Positions 1 through 9,921 of a stretch of DNA of 49,619 bases are shown here, in pieces. The DNA lies in the NCBI RefSeq assembly GCF_010725055.1, contig NZ_BJKB01000024.1, forward strand, positions 1-49,619, written 5' to 3'. Each line of letters begins with the position of its first letter. Position 1 is the stretch's first letter. Both the position numbers and the translations under genes were made by a program. The stretch comes from Gelidibacter japonicus (lineage in GTDB: Bacteria; Bacteroidota; Bacteroidia; Flavobacteriales; Flavobacteriaceae). The notes under the pieces were generated by a model. That model saw nothing but the letters and a program-made list of their open reading frames with translations. It was not told the origin of the DNA and did no database searches.

Positions 1-8
1 TAGAGCTT

Positions 9-114
9 AAGGTGGTTATAGCGACGGGGCTCACCTCTTACCATTCCGAACAGAGAAGTTAAGCCCGTTTGCGCCGATGGTACTGCATCCCGTGGGAGAG
101 TAGGTCGCCGCCTT
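9..114 (+). rRNA. rrf: 5S ribosomal RNA
   Basis: The sequence has the typical bacterial 5S core, including CCGAACAGAGAAGTTAAGCCC and the GGGAGAGTAGGTCGCCGCC tail. The 5' end AAGGTGG pairs with the 3' end CCGCCTT to form helix I, which sets the ends at 9 and 114. It is about 106 nt long, as expected for Bacteroidota. It should be the last gene of an rRNA operon whose 16S and 23S lie left of the window. The identity is seen directly; the exact processed ends are inferred from helix I. Confidence 0.95.
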
Positions 115-122
115 TTTTGGAG

Positions 123-155
123 AATCCCTTCATGGAAACATGAAGGGATTTTTTT
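123..155 (+). terminator. rRNA operon terminator
   Basis: A perfect 12-bp stem (AATCCCTTCATG / CATGAAGGGATT) with a GAAA loop is followed by a run of T. It lies 9 bases after the 5S gene and should end the rRNA operon transcript. Confidence 0.9.
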
Positions 156-464
156 GTTTATACGGGCCGTATGGCCCTGACCTCTTTTAATCAGAATGAT
201 CTTGAGAAACTTTTGGTTGTATAATTTGGGAATCTGAATAGAATGTCAATGAATATAGAAATGCTCCAATCAATAAAGATGAAAAATGATGGATCTCATT
301 AATGTAAATAGAAAATCCTGTTGATTAAAATACTTGTCACTGGCATGAATGAATCAGTAGTATTCAACACCTAATTTCTTACTTTTCGAAGGAGTTGTAA
401 ATGCTGTTGCCAGAATAAATACAACAATGTTTAAAATTATGTGGAGTGGAGGGACTAAAAGAAT
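156..464. other. Gene-free stretch between rRNA operon and DUF6095 gene
   Basis: No convincing gene is visible. A short GGGCC/GGCCC hairpin lies near 163-176. On the minus strand, directly after the DUF6095 stop codon and in the same frame, positions 354-464 read as 36 residues containing a hydrophobic stretch and a basic tail, but there is no ATG. This could be the remnant of a gene or chance; see findings. Confidence 0.5.
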
Positions 465-695
465 TTAGTCATTAAATAAGCTCTTCATAATAATATGGAT
501 GCCTCTAAATAAAAAGAAAATGGCACCAAGACATAGTATACTTCCAAGAATCAATACTAAAATATAGGTAGGCTTATCCTGATTGCTAAATGCAAGATGG
601 AGGATGGTTGGTCCTGTAAACATTAATACCAGGCATATGCCCATATTTTGAATTCCCTTGACCAATAGATTCTTATTTGTGCGCTTTGTTTCCAT
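465..695 (-). CDS. DUF6095 family small membrane protein
   Basis: This 76-residue protein has two hydrophobic helices, about residues 18-36 and 44-64, separated by a short polar turn (FSNQDKPTY). It fits the small flavobacterial family DUF6095, whose role is unknown. The ATG at 695 (METKRTNK) is preferred over an upstream non-ATG start because it gives the usual family length and N-terminus. It overlaps the 3' end of murQ by 23 bases in another frame, so the two are probably cotranscribed and translationally coupled. The family name is from memory of conserved sequence; no function is claimed. Confidence 0.75.
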   Translation of the reverse strand: METKRTNKNLLVKGIQNMGICLVLMFTGPTILHLAFSNQDKPTYILVLILGSILCLGAIFFLFRGIHIIMKSLFND

Positions 696-1503
696 GAGTG
701 TAGTGTTGAATTGCAGACCTGACATTTTTGTGGGTCTCTAAAAGTGATTGAGCCTCTATAAAATCAATATTAAGCTCCCTCATTAGCATTTTAATGCCTC
801 TATCCACTAGTTTATTATTACTCAACTGCATATCTACCATTTTGTTCCCTTTAACTTTTCCTAATTGAATCATAGCAGCAGTAGAAATCATGTTCAATAC
901 CAGTTTTTGAGCGGTACCTGCTTTCATTCTGGAGCTTCCTGTTACAAACTCTGGGCCTACAATAACTTCTATGGGAAATTGTGAGGTTTGAGATAGCGGA
1001 CTATTGTGGTTACAAGAGATAGATCCCGTTGTAATATTATTGGCATTACATGCTTCCAAGGCGGAAATTACGTAAGGTGTGGTTCCTGAAGCGGCGATAC
1101 CAACTACAACATCGTTGGAATTGACTTTGAATTCTTCTAAATCACGCCATCCTTGTTCTGTGGAATCTTCAGCAAATTCCACAGCATTTCTAATTGCTCC
1201 ATCGCCCCCTGCAATTATACCGACAACTAAATCAGGGCTCACACCAAAAGTTGGCGGGCATTCGGAAGCATCCAAAACACCCATTCGGCCACTTGTGCCC
1301 GCACCAATATAAAATAGCCGCCCTCCCGATTTTAATTTTGGGATAATTTGTTTTATTAATGCTTCAATTTCTGGCATTGCCTTCTCTACAGAAAAAGCAA
1401 CCGTTTTATCTTCTGCATTGATGTTTGACAGTAATTCAGAAACGCTCATTTTTTCTAAATGATCGTAGGATGAATCTTGTTCCGTAGTTTTAGTGAATTG
1501 CAT
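673..1503 (-). CDS. murQ: N-acetylmuramic acid 6-phosphate etherase
   Basis: MurQ cleaves the lactyl ether of N-acetylmuramic acid 6-phosphate to give GlcNAc 6-phosphate and D-lactate, a cytoplasmic step of cell wall recycling. The 276-residue protein has the SIS sugar-isomerase fold, with the motif YIGAGTSGRMGVLDASECPPTF at about residues 65-86 (split here: YIGAGTSGRM, then GVLDASECPPTF). E81 and E112 match the two catalytic acids of the E. coli enzyme. The length is slightly below the usual 300. The TAnnTTTG element ends four bases before the ATG, so the mRNA may have no leader. A GH20 hexosaminidase at 28474-30738 could act in the same recycling theme. Confidence 0.95.
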   Translation of the reverse strand: MQFTKTTEQDSSYDHLEKMSVSELLSNINAEDKTVAFSVEKAMPEIEALIKQIIPKLKSGGRLFYIGAGTSGRMGVLDASECPPTFGVSPDLVVGIIAGGDGAIRNAVEFAEDSTEQGWRDLEEFKVNSNDVVVGIAASGTTPYVISALEACNANNITTGSISCNHNSPLSQTSQFPIEVIVGPEFVTGSSRMKAGTAQKLVLNMISTAAMIQLGKVKGNKMVDMQLSNNKLVDRGIKMLMRELNIDFIEAQSLLETHKNVRSAIQHYTHGNKAHK

Positions 1504-1507
1504 AGTA

Positions 1508-1541
1508 CAAAAATACGAAATTTTGTTAATTGCCCTATCAA
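1508..1541 (-). promoter_or_regulatory. Candidate murQ promoter
   Basis: On the minus strand TTG (1539-1541) and TATTTTTG (1508-1515) are 23 bases apart and match the Bacteroidota TTG/TAnnTTTG pattern. The -7 element sits only 4 bases from the murQ ATG. Confidence 0.5.
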
Positions 1542-1692
1542 TTCGATTGGGTTAGTGCTATAGGGGGCATCCTTTTTGTGCGTTTTCTGTAAAAAATTAA
1601 TGACTATTTCTTATTCACTTATATCAGCCCGTTGGTCGATGGGTGCACAAACCGATAGTGATGGAGGATGAAAATCAGAATTGACATGGCTT

Positions 1693-2505
1693 CTACTGAA
1701 TTGTATATATGACTTCCGCTACTTCTGAAAGTCTAAAATATCCTAACGGAAAATTGTTGGGATTTGTCTGATTGACACAATTGCCTTTAACCACGGTAGG
1801 ATGGGTTTCAAACGGCCCGCCTCCATTGCTGTTTTGTTGGAGCAAAATGAACATGTAGTTATAAAATCGTTCAGAAATTCCATGGTTTCTGATGGTAACC
1901 TGATCTCCAATATCTAAATCTTCCTCTGAATAGTATCCGAAAATCTGATTGCCATTGTTATACCTGTCCTCATAGACAGCTAAGGTTGGTATGGCAGGTA
2001 TGTCGCTTATGAATTCGAAAAAGTAAAAGTTCTTTTCATCTGCAGGATCCGTGTAATAGGCTTTCAATTCGGTGTCTTCACCTGAAAAACCTCCTTCAAG
2101 GGTTTGTCCAACATAATCTATGGGAACTACCGATTTTAAATTTTCAGTAGCTGTATATACCTCATCATTATAGGTGATATGTAGTGAATAGGTGCTGTTG
2201 ATGATTGGAACAAATTCAGTATTCTTGTAAATTCCTGATGTGCCTTCTTCCACAAAGTTATAGACCACATTATATTGATCTGTTATGACAACAGTTGCCC
2301 CATTGGCTGGTGGAACGGTAGAATCAAAGTAAGGCGCTGTTAGTGAAAGTTTTACAAATTGTTCGTTGCCAGAAGTGCCTTTTACCCAATTGATAGACGC
2401 TTCAATTACTAATTTAGGTTCTGCATTATTGAGATCAAGCTCAATAATTTCTTCACATGAGGTTTGAAGAATTAGTACAGATATTATGAATAAATAAGTT
2501 CTCAT
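1693..2505 (-). CDS. DUF4249 family lipoprotein, TonB receptor partner
   Basis: The 270-residue protein starts with a lipoprotein signal (hydrophobic residues 4-14, then a Cys at 17 in LQTSCEE), so it should be anchored in the outer membrane. The following IIELDLNNAEPKLVIEA stretch is typical of the DUF4249 family, a beta-rich family that sits next to TonB-dependent receptors in Bacteroidota. Here it follows the receptor gene by three bases, so the two form one transcript. By analogy with SusD it may help the receptor hold its substrate, but DUF4249 has no known ligand. The substrate cannot be told from the sequence. Confidence 0.85.
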   Translation of the reverse strand: MRTYLFIISVLILQTSCEEIIELDLNNAEPKLVIEASINWVKGTSGNEQFVKLSLTAPYFDSTVPPANGATVVITDQYNVVYNFVEEGTSGIYKNTEFVPIINSTYSLHITYNDEVYTATENLKSVVPIDYVGQTLEGGFSGEDTELKAYYTDPADEKNFYFFEFISDIPAIPTLAVYEDRYNNGNQIFGYYSEEDLDIGDQVTIRNHGISERFYNYMFILLQQNSNGGGPFETHPTVVKGNCVNQTNPNNFPLGYFRLSEVAEVIYTIQ

Positions 2506-2508
2506 TTT

Positions 2509-4890
2509 CTAAAATTTAAAATTGTATGAAATTGAAGGAATAATACCGAAAAGGGACAGTCTGCTAGCTTCATTGACCCCAGTATCGCGGTTTTCCTTGA
2601 ATGCGATTGACGCTGCATTTTTCCGATTATAAATATTATAAATACCAAAGACCCATTCACCTTTCCATCTTTTTGTTGAATTAGGATTGGGTTTATAATT
2701 GACAGAAAGGTCTAAACGGTGATAATTGGGTAATCGGCTTGTATTTCTTGCTTCATAATTGGGGATGGAAATACCATTATATTCGTATTGCCCATTAGGA
2801 AAAGTGGTAGGCTGTCCTGTTTGAAAAATGAAATTACTGCTCAAACTCCACTTTTTACTCAATTCATAACTTGAAGTTATGGAAATGTCATGGGTTTTAT
2901 CATAAGGGGTATTGTACCAATTGCCATTGTTAATGCCTGTCTCACTAGCCGTTCTACCTGGAGTTTGCTGTTCGGATTTTGAGAGGGTATAGGCAATCCA
3001 CCCTGTTAATTGACCTTCATTTTTTTTAAGTAAAACCTCTAATCCGTAAGCTCTTGCTTTCCCGTTTAAGATAACTTGCTCAATGGCGTCATTGGCTATA
3101 AGGTTAGCACCATCTATATAATCGATGCGGTTTTTGATGTCCTTGTAAAAGGTTTCAACTTCCAATGTATATCTATTGTCCTTAAATGTTTTGAAGTAAC
3201 CTAAAGCAACCTGATCCAGTAATTGGGGCTTGATATATTTCCCACTGGGTGCCCAAACATCCAAGGGCGTAGGAGAACTTGTATTGGAAAGCAGATGAAG
3301 GTACTGGCTCATCCTGTTATAACTTGCCTTAATTGAGGAATTATCATTGAGTTGGTAAGCCAAGGCCAATCGCGGTTCGATATTCACAAATGATTCTATC
3401 ACGTCAGATCTATGAAACGTGTCAACACCAATAACTTCTGCTTTTTCATAAACTTGAAGTTTTTCATTGAAACTGACCGGCTCATCATTTTCATAAATAT
3501 TTAGTTCCGTTTGGCCCAATCGATCGAATGAGCTTAGTCTTACCCCGTAAGAAATGGCAAATTTGGAACTTATTTGATGCTCTGCATCTATATAAAGAGC
3601 ATTTTCAAATGCGTATTTTTTGATGAGATCATAGGGATTGATTCCTGATGTTTCGGTAGTTGGATGAATCTCTCCAGGATTGAAGGTTAGGTAAAGACTG
3701 TTCAATCCATATTCCAGCTTGAAGTTGGAAGAGATATAATGTTTAAGGTCATACTTAAGATTGAAATTCCTGATTCCCGATATCCAATCAAACTCCACAA
3801 ATTTGAGCGTTAGCCCATAGTAATAATCCGAATAGATGAGGGACATGTTCGAGAATAGTTTATCTGAATACAAATGGTTCCATCGAAAATTTAAAACGGT
3901 ATTTCCGTAGGAATTATCAAAACTGTCAGAGATTTGGAAAACGTCCCTCCCAAAATAACCAGAGAGGTAAATGTTATTGTTTTTATTGATATTCAAACTT
4001 ATTTTGGTGTTGAGATCATAAAAATAGGCTTTGCTATCGAGGTCAAAGAGGGGGAAGAACAAGTGTGCATAACTTGAACGGCCGCCAAATAAAAAGGATC
4101 CCTTTTCTTTTACGATGGGACCTTCAGCCAGCAGTCTGCTCGAAACAATGCCGATGCCTCCGTTCATATGAAACTTATTGCTGTTGCCTTCCTTTTGATA
4201 AATATCCAGAACAGAAGACACACGTCCTCCATATTTTGCCGGAATACCTCCTTTATAGAGTTTTAAATCCTTAATGGCATCTGGATTGAAGACTGAGAAC
4301 AATCCGAAAAGATGGGATGAATTGAAAATAGTTGCTTCGTCCAAAAGAATTAAATTTTGATCTACTGCACCACCTCTGACATTGAATCCTGAAGAACCTT
4401 CGCCAGCATTGCTGACCCCAGGTAGGAGGGTTATTGATTTGAGAATATCGACCTCTCCCAAGATTACTGGCATTTGCTTTATTGTGTTTATAGATAGCGA
4501 ATTGACACTCATTTGTGGTTTACGAATGTTCAATTTCTCCACATTTTCAGTAATGACAATCTCGTCCAAACTTTCCGTGGATTCGGTAAGTTTAAAATTA
4601 AGCGTTTTGTTTTTATCCATAGTGATGGTTTCGGAAATACTATTGAAACCCAAATAACTGATTTGAAACTTGTAGATCCCCTCCGATAAGGTGATGGAAT
4701 AAAAGCCGTATTCATTGGTAATAGCCCCGGTTTGGAGTTCTGGAAAGATAATATTGACACCAATTAAGGTTTCATTACTAAGTGCATCTGTTATTTTTCC
4801 GCTGAGTGTAAATTTTTCTTGGGCAGTTATATATATGGGCAAACACAGCATCAGCCATAAATGGACTTTGAGTTTGGAGGTCATTTGCAA
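2509..4890 (-). CDS. TonB-dependent receptor with carboxypeptidase-like domain
   Basis: This 793-residue outer membrane protein has a signal peptide ending near ITAQ (residue 24). A carboxypeptidase-regulatory-like beta domain follows (about 27-110, with NVIFPELQTGAITNEYGFYSI-type signature; key part GAITNEYGFYSI), then a plug domain (about 130-230, including GSSGFNVRGGAVDQNLILLD) and a 22-strand barrel ending in an aromatic residue (SYNFKF). It imports a ligand across the outer membrane using TonB energy. Its partner is the DUF4249 gene. The start could also be the ATG two codons later. An intrinsic terminator lies only 19 bases upstream, and no TAnnTTTG promoter is seen in between. Confidence 0.93.
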   Translation of the reverse strand: MQMTSKLKVHLWLMLCLPIYITAQEKFTLSGKITDALSNETLIGVNIIFPELQTGAITNEYGFYSITLSEGIYKFQISYLGFNSISETITMDKNKTLNFKLTESTESLDEIVITENVEKLNIRKPQMSVNSLSINTIKQMPVILGEVDILKSITLLPGVSNAGEGSSGFNVRGGAVDQNLILLDEATIFNSSHLFGLFSVFNPDAIKDLKLYKGGIPAKYGGRVSSVLDIYQKEGNSNKFHMNGGIGIVSSRLLAEGPIVKEKGSFLFGGRSSYAHLFFPLFDLDSKAYFYDLNTKISLNINKNNNIYLSGYFGRDVFQISDSFDNSYGNTVLNFRWNHLYSDKLFSNMSLIYSDYYYGLTLKFVEFDWISGIRNFNLKYDLKHYISSNFKLEYGLNSLYLTFNPGEIHPTTETSGINPYDLIKKYAFENALYIDAEHQISSKFAISYGVRLSSFDRLGQTELNIYENDEPVSFNEKLQVYEKAEVIGVDTFHRSDVIESFVNIEPRLALAYQLNDNSSIKASYNRMSQYLHLLSNTSSPTPLDVWAPSGKYIKPQLLDQVALGYFKTFKDNRYTLEVETFYKDIKNRIDYIDGANLIANDAIEQVILNGKARAYGLEVLLKKNEGQLTGWIAYTLSKSEQQTPGRTASETGINNGNWYNTPYDKTHDISITSSYELSKKWSLSSNFIFQTGQPTTFPNGQYEYNGISIPNYEARNTSRLPNYHRLDLSVNYKPNPNSTKRWKGEWVFGIYNIYNRKNAASIAFKENRDTGVNEASRLSLFGIIPSISYNFKF

Positions 4891-4908
4891 TTTTTTATTA
4901 AAAATAAA

Positions 4909-4935
4909 AAAAGCTCCTCGATTAAAGGAGCTTTT
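4909..4935 (-). terminator. Isocitrate dehydrogenase terminator
   Basis: A 10-bp stem (AAAAGCTCCT / AGGAGCTTTT) with a 7-base loop lies 57 bases beyond the icd stop and is followed by a T-run on the minus strand (A-run at 4901-4912 on the plus strand). It ends 19 bases before the TonB receptor start, so it could also act as an attenuator for the receptor pair. Confidence 0.8.
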
Positions 4936-4991
4936 TGTGATAATATTGTTTAATTAATTATGAATAATTATAAACAAATAAAAAAGTCGAC

Positions 4992-7322
<2,331 letters not shown>

Positions 7323-7326
7323 TCAA

Positions 7327-7899
7327 TTAAACAATGCTTATTTGATAGTGATATAATAATCCCAAGACATTTTCTTTTGAGAATTTTGCTCGTGTGATGG
7401 TATTGTTTTCAGGGTTTATTACAAAGTTTTCCGAGGAACTTAAGTCGCTGTTTTTCAGATTGGTTTTCTCGAAAATGGCATGCTTGAAGTCGCAGTTATC
7501 GAATAGACCATTGCTAAGATCAGCCTCAACAAAATTGACTTGATTGAGATTGCAGTTGCTGAACCTGATTCCTTTTAGTTTTAATTTATAGAAGGATGAG
7601 AATTGCAATTGGCAATTTGAGAATGTAAACGACAGCAAAAACGGATTGCAATCCTGGAATTGGAGTCCAATCATTTTACAATCCATAAAATCAACTTCCC
7701 TAAAGGTGGTGTATTTGATATTGGCATTACTAAAATTACAAGTATCAAATTCACATTCTATAAACGTAACAGAAGACAGATCGACCTCCGTAAAATTACA
7801 GTTAGTGAATGTGCAATTGTCATATTCTGCTTTTTTAAATGGGCTTTCGGTGAAATCGATATTAGAGAAATGTTGGGAATCAATAAGGAATTGTGTCAT
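7327..7899 (-). CDS. Pentapeptide-repeat protein
   Basis: The 190-residue protein consists almost entirely of five-residue repeats of the A(D/N)LXX type, for example CNFTEVDLSSVTF and CDFKHAIFEKTNLKNSDL, which should fold as a right-handed four-sided beta helix. The C-terminal part (INPENNTITRAKFS...LLYHY) resembles the end of the Qnr/McbG-like group, which protect DNA gyrase in other bacteria. No such activity can be claimed here. The ATG at 7899 is chosen because the repeats begin shortly after it; the longer reading has an extra 11 residues with no repeats. It is monocistronic. Confidence 0.85.
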   Translation of the reverse strand: MTQFLIDSQHFSNIDFTESPFKKAEYDNCTFTNCNFTEVDLSSVTFIECEFDTCNFSNANIKYTTFREVDFMDCKMIGLQFQDCNPFLLSFTFSNCQLQFSSFYKLKLKGIRFSNCNLNQVNFVEADLSNGLFDNCDFKHAIFEKTNLKNSDLSSSENFVINPENNTITRAKFSKENVLGLLYHYQISIV

Positions 7900-7940
7900 G
7901 GTAAGGATTGAAGAGCGAAAGTTAAGTGTCATCTATTAAA

Positions 7941-7986
7941 AAACAAAAGCCATATCATTGTAGCTAAACTACCTTGACATGGCTTT
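7941..7986 (-). terminator. Terminator-like hairpin upstream of pentapeptide gene
   Basis: The outer stem AAAGCCAT (7946-7953) pairs with ATGGCTTT (7979-7986), and an inner stem GTAG (7960-7963) pairs with CTAC (7969-7972). On the minus strand the sequence then runs into TTTTGTTTTTT. It has no protein gene to terminate, which is the reason to suspect a transcript from the region to its right. Confidence 0.55.
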
Positions 7987-8540
7987 CTTTGAAACAGTGA
8001 CATGATCTAATTAACATTGCTGTTAAATCGGCCGACTAAAACTCACGCTTTACAATCGTCCTTTTCAATTCAAGTTTACTATTTCAATAAAACATTCCTT
8101 AACTTTCAAAATGTATTGACCTGTTATCGAAATGTTTCGGTTTATTGTTTTTCTTGATGTCATAACTCTTGCAATTCGCTTTCACGACCTACAAGATTTA
8201 AAACATTGCTTCCTACCTTAGTATTCACTTTCGTTGCTACTATCTTTGGAAACTTTCAACTTTACTAGTTACAACCTGCCTAAGCATGAGGCACTTTTTA
8301 AAGTATCATGATTCTTCAGCCTCCACGCATACACGTGACACTTAAAGAACCTCAAAAAACAATCTTATAAAGAACGTTACTTTATACGATCTGAATCAAG
8401 TTCAATTTTTTAAGTTGAAACCAACACAGAGGTTGTTATTAAATCGTTTTACTAATTTACAAAAAAATGTCTTGTTGCCAAAATTTTGGGATGTTTAGTT
8501 ATCAACCGACTATGAACTTGAGTTATTAACATTTGTTCAT

Positions 8541-8567
8541 AAAAAAAGCCTTGAAAAAATCAAGGCT
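8541..8567 (-). terminator. rplS terminator
   Basis: An 8-bp stem AGCCTTGA / TCAAGGCT with an A5 loop is followed on the minus strand by a run of seven T. It lies about 26 bases beyond the rplS stop codon. Confidence 0.88.
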
Positions 8568-8592
8568 ATTAATTACTGTATGTTTGAGGTGA

Positions 8593-8943
8593 TTATCCTC
8601 TTCTTTCTTTAATTCTTGCTTTTCTACCGGTAAGACCTCTAAAGTAGAAGATGCGGGCACGTCTAACCTTACCTTTCTTGTTCACTTCAATCTTCTGAAG
8701 TGCAGGAAGATTGATAGGGAAGATACGCTCTACACCGACTGTTCCTGACATTTTACGGATGGTAAAGGTTTCTGTACTGCCAGAGCCTTTACGTTGCAAT
8801 ACCACTCCTCTAAAGAACTGTGTACGCTTTTTATCACCCTCTCTAATTTCGTAATACACAGTGATCGTGTCACCAGCGCCGAATTGAGGATATTCTTTTT
8901 TTTCTACAAATTCGTCTTGTACAAATTTTACTAAAGAATTCAT
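8593..8943 (-). CDS. rplS: 50S ribosomal protein L19
   Basis: L19 sits at the 30S-50S interface of the ribosome. The 116-residue product carries the family signature, including FRGVVLQRKGSGSTETFTIR (20 residues, about 44-63) and a basic C-terminus (KKGKVRRARIFYFRGLTGRKARI split in two: KKGKVRRARIFYF, RGLTGRKARI). The length is normal. It follows trmD by 300 bases but has its own promoter, leader and terminator, so it is likely transcribed mainly on its own. An AT-rich leader of about 65 nt with a possible helix may carry autoregulation. Confidence 0.97.
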   Translation of the reverse strand: MNSLVKFVQDEFVEKKEYPQFGAGDTITVYYEIREGDKKRTQFFRGVVLQRKGSGSTETFTIRKMSGTVGVERIFPINLPALQKIEVNKKGKVRRARIFYFRGLTGRKARIKERRG

Positions 8944-8963
8944 TTCTTTTAATTTTTAAGATT

Positions 8964-9003
8964 GATCCAAACCAACATTCACGTAAATCGTCAGAGGTTG
9001 ATC
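8964..9003 (-). promoter_or_regulatory. Possible structured leader of rplS
   Basis: In the predicted 5' leader, GATCAACC (plus positions 8996-9003) can pair with GGTT-TGG-ATC (8964-8973), closing a 22-base loop close to the start codon. Ribosomal protein genes often use such leaders for feedback control. The pairing is seen; the control is inferred. Confidence 0.35.
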
Positions 9004-9015
9004 TGAAATTGGATG

Positions 9016-9045
9016 CAAAAGTAAGGAATAATTAATAATTAGCAA
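9016..9045 (-). promoter_or_regulatory. rplS promoter
   Basis: On the minus strand TTG (9043-9045) and TACTTTTG (9016-9023) are separated by exactly 19 bases, a full match to the flavobacterial consensus. The start point should be near 9010, giving a leader of about 65 nt. Confidence 0.8.
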
Positions 9046-9115
9046 TTAATATTTTAAAAAATATTGTTTCTTGTTGTTCTGGATGTTGATGTATGTATAG
9101 GTTGGGTGTCTGTCG

Positions 9116-9157
9116 AGTATCAAGTACTAAGTATTAAGTATCAAGTACTAAGTATTA
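9116..9157. repeat. 21-bp tandem repeat, two copies
   Basis: Two identical 21-base units (9116-9136 and 9137-9157) are made of AGTAT/TCAAGTACTAAG words, followed by decayed copies to about 9180. The unit is itself built from a shorter 7- to 10-base theme (AAGTACT, AAGTATT), so it probably arose by replication slippage. Confidence 0.85.
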
Positions 9158-9243
9158 AGAATTAAGGATCAGGCATTAAGATCGTTTCACTAATAATTGA
9201 AAATCAACAATTATCCCTATGAGCTTTCACAGAGGCCACAACA

Positions 9244-9921
9244 TTAATCTTCCAGTAAATCAGGCCTTCTTTTCTTGGTGTGTTCGTATGCCTGATCTTC
9301 ACGCCACTTCTCGATGTTCGCAAAATGCCCTGAAAACAAAACTTCAGGGACCTTCATGCCTTTATATTCTCTTGGCTTGGTGTAAATAGGTGGTGCCAAT
9401 AGATTGTCTTGAAAAGAATCGGTCAATGCCGAAGTTTCATTACCCAACACACCTGGAATAAGTCGTATGATGGCATCGCATAAAACCGCCGCCCCCAACT
9501 CGCCCCCGGAAAGTACATAATCTCCAATTGAGATTTCTTTGGTTATTAAAAAATCTCTTACACGCTGGTCTACCCCTTTATAATGTCCGCACAGAATAAT
9601 AATATTCTCTTTTAAGGAAAGGGTGTTGGCCATGGCTTGATTTAAGGTATTGCCATCTGGCGTCATATAAATGATCTCGTCATAATCGCGTTCTTTTTTC
9701 AATTGGGAGATGCATTTGTCAATGGGTTCGATCATCATGACCATACCTGCGCCACCACCAAATTGTGTGTCGTCTACTGATTTATAGCGATCAGTTGTAT
9801 AATCTCTTAAATTATGAAAATGGACTTCGACCAATCCGGCCTCGATGGCACGTTTTAAGATAGAGGCCTCAAAAGGACTTTTAAGTAACTCCGGTAAAAC
9901 TGTAATGATATCTATGCGCAT
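9244..9921 (-). CDS. trmD: tRNA (guanine-N1)-methyltransferase
   Basis: TrmD methylates G37 of tRNAs, next to the anticodon, with S-adenosylmethionine and prevents +1 frameshifting. The 225-residue protein has the SPOUT trefoil-knot motifs: [13 protein letters not shown] (about 50-62), [17 protein letters not shown] (about 110-121) and [14 protein letters not shown] (about 131-144). The length is normal. It lies upstream of rplS on the same strand, as in many bacteria, but without rimM or rpsP nearby. Confidence 0.97.
   Translation of the reverse strand: MRIDIITVLPELLKSPFEASILKRAIEAGLVEVHFHNLRDYTTDRYKSVDDTQFGGGAGMVMMIEPIDKCISQLKKERDYDEIIYMTPDGNTLNQAMANTLSLKENIIILCGHYKGVDQRVRDFLITKEISIGDYVLSGGELGAAVLCDAIIRLIPGVLGNETSALTDSFQDNLLAPPIYTKPREYKGMKVPEVLFSGHFANIEKWREDQAYEHTKKRRPDLLED

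Larger units (their letters stand above)
7900..8592 (-). other. Gene-free 690-base region, possible structured RNA
   Basis: No protein gene is visible on either strand. The minus strand is purine-rich, contains several local hairpins (for example 8168-8195, with CTTG/CAAG and TCG/CGA pairs around TGAAAG), and ends at a terminator-like hairpin at 7946-7986 followed by a T-rich stretch. The rplS terminator closes the region on the right. This layout fits an independent noncoding RNA of roughly 450-550 nt on the minus strand, or a very long leader of the pentapeptide gene. I do not recognise it as tmRNA, RNase P RNA or SRP RNA. Confidence 0.4.
8944..9243. other. trmD-rplS spacer
   Basis: This 300-base spacer holds the rplS leader (8944-9010), its promoter (9016-9045) and a tandem repeat (9116-9157). 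The rest is AT-rich with no visible gene. Confidence 0.8.

Noticed and set aside
7990-8530. tmRNA, RNase P RNA or 6S RNA
   Set aside because: The TTCGAATC-type tmRNA end and the GAGGAAAGTC core of RNase P RNA are not present on either strand; no basis to name a known RNA.
9010-9060. AT-rich tract as a mobile-element end
   Set aside because: It is explained by the rplS promoter spacer and shows no inverted repeats or target duplication.
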